Assembly: GCA_009776715.1 (NCBI GenBank)
Contig: WRNF01000033.1
Coordinates: forward strand, 1-9,864
Source: Treponema sp.
GTDB taxonomy: Bacteria > Spirochaetota > Spirochaetia > Treponematales > Breznakiellaceae
DNA: 9,864 nucleotides
Direction: 5' to 3'
Shown: piece after piece, positions 5,229-9,864 of the stretch
Numbering within the stretch: position 1 is the first letter of the stretch
How the letters are laid out: each line of letters begins with the position of its first letter
The notes under the pieces: generated by a model
What the model saw: the letters and a program-made list of their open reading frames with translations, nothing else
Told to the model about the DNA's origin: nothing
Database searches by the model: none
Translations under genes and position numbers: made by a program

Positions 5229-5996
5229 CTATGCATCATTGTGCTGTTCAATTTTTATTGATTTTATTTTATGGCCGTTCATTTCATGAATAACCAAACT
5301 TGTTCCCTTATATTGAATTTTTTCGGATTTTGCCGGAATCTTTCCAAAAAGATCAAAAACAAACCCGCCAAGGGAATCAAAATCATCGGACGGAAATTCC
5401 AGCCCGGTTTCTTTTGCCAAATCTTCAAGGTTCACTCTTGCCTCGCAAAGCCATGTTCCTTCTCCTAACTGCTGAATGTCTTCGGTTTCATGATCAAATT
5501 CATCCTGAATGTCCCCGACAATTTCTTCGATTATGTCTTCCATGCACACAATTCCCGAAACGCCGCCGTATTCGTCCACTGCCACCGCGATATGCACTTT
5601 CTGCCTTCGCAGTTCCTTCAGTAGATCGTCAATGTGTTTTGATTCCGGCACAAAGAAAGGTTTGCGCAGCAATGTTTTAATGTCAAAATCGCCGCCGTCC
5701 ACCAAAACCTTCAGCAGATCTTTTACATGAAGTATGCCAATCACTTTATCAATTGTTTCCTCGTACACCGGAAACCGGGAATGCCCGCTGTTTATAACAA
5801 TTGAAAGCAATTCGTCATGCGATGCGTCAACTGAAATAAAAACCGTGTCGGTTCTTGGAACCATTACTTCCCTGGCGGATGTAAAAGAAAGTTCCACTAC
5901 CCCGCGGATCATTTCCTGCTGATCTTCTTCAAGGTCTTTCATGTGGGCAGGCATTCCGGTTTTATTGTTAAAAATACCGGATAAACTTCCTTTCAT
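5229..5996 (-). CDS. corC: CorC/TlyC-type CBS-pair protein
   Basis: A 255-residue soluble protein of the CorC/HlyC family, without the N-terminal DUF21 membrane domain of the larger relatives. CBS domain 1 spans about residues 44-98 and starts with the family signature VMVPRTD. CBS domain 2 spans about 108-164 and contains VDEYGGVSGIVCMEDIIEEI. The CorC_HlyC transporter-associated domain (about 175-251) contains DFDSLGGFVFDLFGKIP. Family members bind adenosine nucleotides through the CBS pair and are tied to Mg/Co efflux. The Escherichia coli member YbeX lies next to ybeY and ybeZ and has been linked to ribosome metabolism. The spirochaete 'hemolysin TlyC' name is historical. The ATG shares ATGA with the ybeY stop, and AAGGA lies just upstream, so translation is probably coupled. 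Confidence 0.93.
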   Translation of the reverse strand: MKGSLSGIFNNKTGMPAHMKDLEEDQQEMIRGVVELSFTSAREVMVPRTDTVFISVDASHDELLSIVINSGHSRFPVYEETIDKVIGILHVKDLLKVLVDGGDFDIKTLLRKPFFVPESKHIDDLLKELRRQKVHIAVAVDEYGGVSGIVCMEDIIEEIVGDIQDEFDHETEDIQQLGEGTWLCEARVNLEDLAKETGLEFPSDDFDSLGGFVFDLFGKIPAKSEKIQYKGTSLVIHEMNGHKIKSIKIEQHNDA

Positions 5997-6472
5997 GCAT
6001 TCCTTCCTATTATGCGTTCATCTGCCAGTTGCATTAAAATTTTTTCCTGAAATATAAGCATAGGTTCTTCCTTGCTGTTGCTGGAATGTTTCATTCCGTC
6101 TAAATGAAGAATACCATGAATTAACAATCTGCGTAACTCCTCATCTTCGCATATTTTAAAACGAAGGGCATTATTCCGCAGGGAATCCAGCGAAATGGCA
6201 ATGTCTCCCATAAACTGGCGCTTGCTTCCGTAATTGCCTGCGCAGGGAAATTGCCCGCCTTCATTAAATGCAAACGAAAGGACATCGGTCGCCTGCGCTT
6301 TGTGCCGGTACCGGGCATTTAGCCGGCTTATTGCCTCATCTCCGCATAACAGCACCGAAAGGTCGCATTTATCCTTTCCCAGTACAGAAAGCGTCTTAAG
6401 GGTAAAATTTTTTAAGTTTTTGCCCCATTTTGGCAACGGAATCTCCTCTGTATTTAGAAACACCCGGTTCAC
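5993..6472 (-). CDS. ybeY: Endoribonuclease YbeY (rRNA maturation factor)
   Basis: A 159-residue metal-dependent single-strand endoribonuclease needed for 16S rRNA 3'-end maturation and ribosome quality control. The zinc-binding signature HxxxHxxxxxH is intact as HGILHLDGMKH, with histidines at 119, 123 and 129. Other family landmarks are ATDVLSF (61-67) and MGDIAIS (88-94). The common GYDH ending of the zinc motif is GMKH here, a conservative variation that keeps the third histidine. The start is GTG, sharing GTGA with the stop of pgpH, with GGAG a few bases upstream. A purely ATG-based search would miss it. Its place between the HD phosphodiesterase and corC matches the widely conserved phoH-ybeY-corC cluster. 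Confidence 0.96.
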   Translation of the reverse strand: MNRVFLNTEEIPLPKWGKNLKNFTLKTLSVLGKDKCDLSVLLCGDEAISRLNARYRHKAQATDVLSFAFNEGGQFPCAGNYGSKRQFMGDIAISLDSLRNNALRFKICEDEELRRLLIHGILHLDGMKHSSNSKEEPMLIFQEKILMQLADERIIGRNA

Positions 6473-8694
6473 TCCGCATCTCCTTTTGGGTCAGGGGAAA
6501 TTTTCGGGTATTCTATCCTTGAATGATAATACCCCCCCAGCACTTTAATGAAAGCATTTTTAATGGTTACCAAATCCTTAAACGACAACTCGGACTGGGA
6601 AAGCTGCCCATGTTCAACTTTTTCGTCAAAAAGCTGCTGAATAAATTTGTCCATTTTGGTAACGGTCGGTTTAACAAGGGTGCGCACTGCGGCTTCGGTA
6701 ACATCGGCAAGCATAACAATTGCAGATTCCCTGGAACGGGGCGGTTTCCCCGGATAGGTAAAATCTTCGGTATTAACCTGTTCCTCTTTTTCTGTTGCCT
6801 TTTTGTAAAACCATGCTATTACCGAATTGCCATGATGCTCGGCTATTATATTGATTACGTCTTCCGGCAGGCCCAGGCTGCGGGATTTTTCCACGCCAAG
6901 TTTAACATGGCTGCGTATTACCGTGGCGGAAAGCCGCGGGGCTATATCATCGTGCTTGTTGTAGTCGGTCTGGTTTTCGACAAAATAATTAGGGTTTTCC
7001 ATTTTGCCTATATCATGATAATATGCGCCCACCCGCGCGAGCAGGGCGTTTGCGCCAATGTCATGGCAGGCCTGTTCCGCAAGGGCTGCCACCATCATTG
7101 AATGGCTGTAGGTGCCGGGGGTGGTGGTAAACATCTTGCGCAGAATGGGAGCATTAAGGTCGGAAAGTTCAATCAGCCTGAATGTTGTAGCCGCATTCAA
7201 GGCAGATTCCAGCAAGGGCAGAATGCCCAAGAGCAGCATCCCCGACACAAACCCGTTCAGGGCGGCCCCGAAAAGCATCATTGGGTATTCGGTAATTTGC
7301 GCCGTATGCATTAAAAGAATTGCCACAACCGCAATACAGTTCGCAGCGCCAACCGCCAGCCCAGCTTTGATTAAATCCATTCGTTTTTCCGCATTTTTAA
7401 GCACTGTGGAAGCGGTAATGCCGGAAACAAGCGAAAACAGCAGCGAATAAATATCATAAAAACCGGTGAAAAAAGCGCCTATGGGCATAACAATGGCCAT
7501 TATTAACGCAAGGCGGCTTCCCAGAAAAACCGCCATAATCATTACCATTAACGCGGTGGGGAAAAATATGCTTATGGGAAAAACAGAAGAAGGGGAAACC
7601 AGGCTTTTCGTCAAAACAATGCCCACAAGATAAACGCAGGCCATAATAAAGAGAAGGCAGGATTCCTTTACAGCCAAATCCCTTCCCAGCAAAAATTTTT
7701 GCTGTAAAAGGATAAACAATAAATACAGCATTATTGTCAAAAGAATCAGGCTAATGCCCCTGAAACCGGGGTTATTTATGGGAAACGCTGCATGATATGC
7801 CCTAAGCTCTTCCATATTCAATTCTGAAATTACATAACCTTTTCTGATAATTTTCTTGCCTTCTTCAATTTCCTTCATAACAGGTTTCACTCGGTCCAGA
7901 GCTTCATTAACCCGTGATTCCGTGTCTATTTCAGAGAAAAAAACATTTTCCTTAAAAAAAGGCATGAGCATAGGCACAATAATTGTTGGATTTTTTCCTT
8001 TATAGTTACTGTCTTCAAAAACTGCATAAAGATTATTCAATGTAGTAATATTTTTCCTGTCAATCTGCTGCCTTTCGATTCTATTTTCTCTTGGAACCAG
8101 TAATTCAACATAATCGGGGTTATAACTGCCAAGATCGATATTATCAACAAAAAATATTCCCGTTGACATTATATTCGTTAGAATTTCTGTTCCCCATTCA
8201 TAAAAATTATCTGTTTCCATACTAATAAAATAATCGAGAAGGGCAACGGCGTTAAAATACCTGTCATACTTTTTTAAAACCAATGCAACTTTATCCTCAT
8301 TGGGATCATCAACTAAAGCTATTTCGCCGGTAAAAACGCAGAATTCTTTCCATGTATTAATCGCTTCATTAGTGATTTCAGAATTCATGCGAAAAACTGC
8401 GGGAACAAGGCTTTCCTGCATTTTTTTCCGGTCATTAGTTGCCTCTGTATCCTCGTAACTAAACGCTTGTTCCGCTATTATGTCCCTGTCTGCAAGTTTG
8501 TTCGCTTCAAAATCGCTTATGTTTCCAGTTCCTTCATTTCCCATATCCATGTTGGTAAGAAAAAACGTTAAGGTAACAATAAATGAACACAGGCACACAA
8601 TCCCTGAAACGAGAGACAGATTAGGCAGTTTCAGCAGCTTTTTGACGTATATTGATATATGCCCAAAAATGGATTTAACTGTTATTTTCATCAT
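6469..8694 (-). CDS. pgpH: 7TM-HD family cyclic di-AMP phosphodiesterase (PgpH/YqfF-like)
   Basis: A 741-residue membrane protein expected to hydrolyse cyclic di-AMP to pApA. Residues 27-47 form a first membrane segment. Residues about 50-305 are the extracytoplasmic 7TMR-HDED sensor region. From about 312 to 500 there is a block of seven predicted membrane segments. The cytoplasmic HD domain follows, with the full metal set visible: H531 (TYSHSMM), H560-D561 (YHDIGK), H596 (SHV), H620-H621 (AEHHG) and D664 (ADVTEAAVR). Length and layout match Listeria PgpH and Bacillus YqfF. The gene overlaps phoH by 20 bp and ybeY by 4 bp, the same phoH-yqfF-ybeY order seen in Firmicutes. Its ATG has only a weak ribosome binding site, suggesting translational coupling to phoH. 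Cyclic di-AMP is the expected substrate by family; this is not shown by the sequence. Confidence 0.94.
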   Translation of the reverse strand: MMKITVKSIFGHISIYVKKLLKLPNLSLVSGIVCLCSFIVTLTFFLTNMDMGNEGTGNISDFEANKLADRDIIAEQAFSYEDTEATNDRKKMQESLVPAVFRMNSEITNEAINTWKEFCVFTGEIALVDDPNEDKVALVLKKYDRYFNAVALLDYFISMETDNFYEWGTEILTNIMSTGIFFVDNIDLGSYNPDYVELLVPRENRIERQQIDRKNITTLNNLYAVFEDSNYKGKNPTIIVPMLMPFFKENVFFSEIDTESRVNEALDRVKPVMKEIEEGKKIIRKGYVISELNMEELRAYHAAFPINNPGFRGISLILLTIMLYLLFILLQQKFLLGRDLAVKESCLLFIMACVYLVGIVLTKSLVSPSSVFPISIFFPTALMVMIMAVFLGSRLALIMAIVMPIGAFFTGFYDIYSLLFSLVSGITASTVLKNAEKRMDLIKAGLAVGAANCIAVVAILLMHTAQITEYPMMLFGAALNGFVSGMLLLGILPLLESALNAATTFRLIELSDLNAPILRKMFTTTPGTYSHSMMVAALAEQACHDIGANALLARVGAYYHDIGKMENPNYFVENQTDYNKHDDIAPRLSATVIRSHVKLGVEKSRSLGLPEDVINIIAEHHGNSVIAWFYKKATEKEEQVNTEDFTYPGKPPRSRESAIVMLADVTEAAVRTLVKPTVTKMDKFIQQLFDEKVEHGQLSQSELSFKDLVTIKNAFIKVLGGYYHSRIEYPKISPDPKGDAE

Positions 8695-9607
8695 AAGCCT
8701 GTATTATCTTCTTTATTATCGGATTGCGTACCACATCGACTGTATGAAGAAAAGCAAAATGAATGCCTTCGATGTTTTTTAAGACGTTCATGGCATGCAA
8801 TAAACCTGATTCTGAACGCCTGGGAAGATCGATTTGGGTAATATCCCCGGTAATGACCGATCTGGCGCCGCATCCTATCCTGGTAAGAAACATTTTCATC
8901 TGCTCTTTTGTGGTATTTTGCGCTTCATCCAAAATAATAAAACTGTCATTAAGGCTGCGCCCCCGCATATAAGCAAGGGGAGCAATTTCTATTGCCATTG
9001 TTTCTTCCATCCTGTGTATTGTTTCAAAAGGAACCAGTGATTCCATTGCATCATAGAGGGGGCGCAGATACGGATGAATCTTCTGGGCCAGGTCTCCGGG
9101 AAGGAAGCCGAGGTTTTCCCCCGCTTCCACCACAGGCCGGGTAAGCACCAGTTTCCTTGTTTTCTTTGACAGTACCATCGCCAGCGCCTCGGCAACGGCA
9201 AGGAATGTTTTGCCGGTTCCTGCCGGGCCTATGCAAAAGGTTATTACATTGTTCCTTATGCCTTTTATGTAATCTGCCTGCCCCTTCCCTTTGGGATAAA
9301 TGTGCCGAAACCCATGCGGCACCTGAATAATTGTTTCTTTGGCCTCGTCTCCTCTGGCTGCCGCGTCTTCAATAAATTCCGCAGTGGGAATTTCTCCTAA
9401 ACGGACTGCCGAAACCAGCTTATCCATTATAACTTTGAAACGCTTATACCCGTTTTCGTCTAGCCCTTCAATCCGAATAATGTTGCCTCTGGCGCTTATT
9501 CTTCCCCCAAGGGCTTCCTCTATGGCTCTAAGGTTTCCGTCATTGACTCCGCAAAGTTCGAAAAGCATTTCGCTCGAGTCAAGTGCAATGGTATGGCTGT
9601 CTTCCAT
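8675..9607 (-). CDS. phoH: PhoH-like P-loop ATPase
   Basis: A 310-residue cytosolic ATPase of the PhoH/YbeZ family, related to the motor core of superfamily 1 helicases and thought to act in RNA metabolism with YbeY. Residues 1-90 form the usual N-terminal region, including a KH-like segment (AIEEALGGRISARGNIIRI). The Walker A motif is GPAGTGKT (127-134), TRPVVEAGENLGFLPG is at 156-171, Walker B is IILDEAQN (224-231), and a sensor-like VITGDITQIDLP is at 251-262. Length is normal and all motifs are intact. It is the first gene of the five-gene operon. Only AGG stands close upstream of the ATG, so the ribosome binding site is weak. The name recalls the phosphate regulon, but nothing here suggests Pho control. 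Confidence 0.96.
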   Translation of the reverse strand: MEDSHTIALDSSEMLFELCGVNDGNLRAIEEALGGRISARGNIIRIEGLDENGYKRFKVIMDKLVSAVRLGEIPTAEFIEDAAARGDEAKETIIQVPHGFRHIYPKGKGQADYIKGIRNNVITFCIGPAGTGKTFLAVAEALAMVLSKKTRKLVLTRPVVEAGENLGFLPGDLAQKIHPYLRPLYDAMESLVPFETIHRMEETMAIEIAPLAYMRGRSLNDSFIILDEAQNTTKEQMKMFLTRIGCGARSVITGDITQIDLPRRSESGLLHAMNVLKNIEGIHFAFLHTVDVVRNPIIKKIIQAYDENNS

Positions 9608-9617
9608 TAATACCTAG

Positions 9618-9646
9618 AGTCTATAAATTGACGGCAAATAGGTCAA
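9618..9646 (-). promoter_or_regulatory. phoH: Possible promoter of the phoH operon
   Basis: Read on the minus strand, TTGACC (9646-9641), a 17-bp spacer and TAGACT (9623-9618) match five and four of six sigma70 consensus bases. Transcription would begin near 9611, only about four bases before the phoH ATG, so the message would be nearly leaderless. Either that is real, which fits the weak ribosome binding site, or the true promoter lies further upstream. Confidence 0.35.
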
Positions 9647-9685
9647 GTAGGCGCAATGCAATTTGTTGTGCAGCGAGCGCGGGGG

Positions 9686-9738
9686 CATGGCTATTACTTC
9701 ATTTGGCCTCTCGATAAGGCATATATGCAATAGCCACG
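9686..9738. repeat. Long-range inverted repeat enclosing a smaller stem
   Basis: Bases 9686-9695 (catGGCTATT) pair with 9729-9738 (AATAGCCacg) at nine of ten positions. Inside, GCCT (9706-9709) pairs with AGGC (9717-9720), next to the palindrome gcatatatgc (9719-9728). The related left copy keeps only part of the outer stem. It lies about 80 bp upstream of phoH. Confidence 0.4.
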
Positions 9739-9828
9739 GATTTCCACGGATTAAGAGGATTTACACGGATTTTTTATTTTATTTTTAAATTCTGTATAAA
9801 CTCGATGATTATTCTTGGTTTCAGTCTT
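9703..9828. repeat. Third repeat copy, lacking the 67-bp element
   Basis: Bases 9704-9738 match 2037-2071, and 9759-9828 match 2147-2214 closely. Between them are only cacggatt-type units, with no trace of the 67-bp unit present in the left locus. Homology stops after cagtctt, and the remaining 36 bp to the window end (tgtcctg then AT-rich) show nothing recognisable. Confidence 0.7.
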
Positions 9829-9864
9829 AGTGTCCTGTAATATACACATTATATAATTAATGTT

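Noticed and set aside
5229..5996. Haemolysin (TlyC) virulence factor
   Set aside because: The domain content is a cytosolic CBS pair plus a CorC_HlyC domain with no secretion signal; the haemolysin label for this family is historical.
6523..7101. 192-codon plus-strand open frame
   Set aside because: It lies fully antisense to the HD-domain region of pgpH, whose catalytic residues are all in the minus-strand frame; composition is that of a shadow and no homologous motif is visible.
9686..9738. tRNA or structured RNA gene
   Set aside because: The nested stems lack a T-arm, an anticodon arm and normal tRNA spacing, and the left copy does not preserve most of the pairing.

Overview
The window looks like a chromosomal piece of a spirochaete, most likely a Treponema relative. 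The main reason is the gene order phoH – 7TM-HD phosphodiesterase – ybeY – corC/tlyC – exported TPR protein. This is inferred from recalled synteny and from family-level reading of the proteins; no database search was run. All seven credible genes lie on the minus strand, so transcription runs from high to low coordinates.

Right part (about 9650 down to 3248): a tight five-gene operon. phoH (9607-8675) overlaps pgpH (8694-6469) by 20 bp. pgpH overlaps the GTG start of ybeY (6472-5993) as GTGA. ybeY overlaps corC (5996-5229) as ATGA. corC is followed after 10 bp by a large exported TPR protein (5218-3248) whose best start is a TTG. The first four genes link RNA-related NTPase/ribosome quality functions (PhoH, YbeY), cyclic di-AMP turnover (PgpH-like protein) and a CBS-domain ion/nucleotide sensor (CorC). 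The TPR protein has a signal peptide and a C-terminal module that appears to be periplasmic.

Middle (3247-1952): a stand-alone pyridoxamine-phosphate-oxidase-fold protein (3177-2746) with a good ribosome binding site, then about 800 bp with no convincing gene. That stretch holds several inverted repeats, a five-tract G-run with G-quadruplex potential, a possible gene remnant, and a modular repeat region.

Left part (2302-1): a solitary beta-class (type III Mod-like) DNA methyltransferase gene (218-1930). It has a recognisable promoter overlapped by an inverted repeat containing GATC sites. The gene is bracketed by direct repeats: a 67-bp perfect copy (1-67 and 2074-2140) followed by two further collinear homologous blocks on each side. 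A partial relative of the right-hand repeat recurs at 9703-9828 without the 67-bp unit, which gives a natural near-empty-site comparison. No restriction subunit is visible.

Both ends of the window lie in repeat sequence, as expected if this is a whole contig broken at dispersed repeats. The strongest leads are the repeat-bracketed methyltransferase unit, the 67-bp element itself, the operator-like repeat at the methyltransferase promoter, and the TPR protein with its uncharacterised C-terminal module. I did not see a clearly new defence or regulatory system beyond these.
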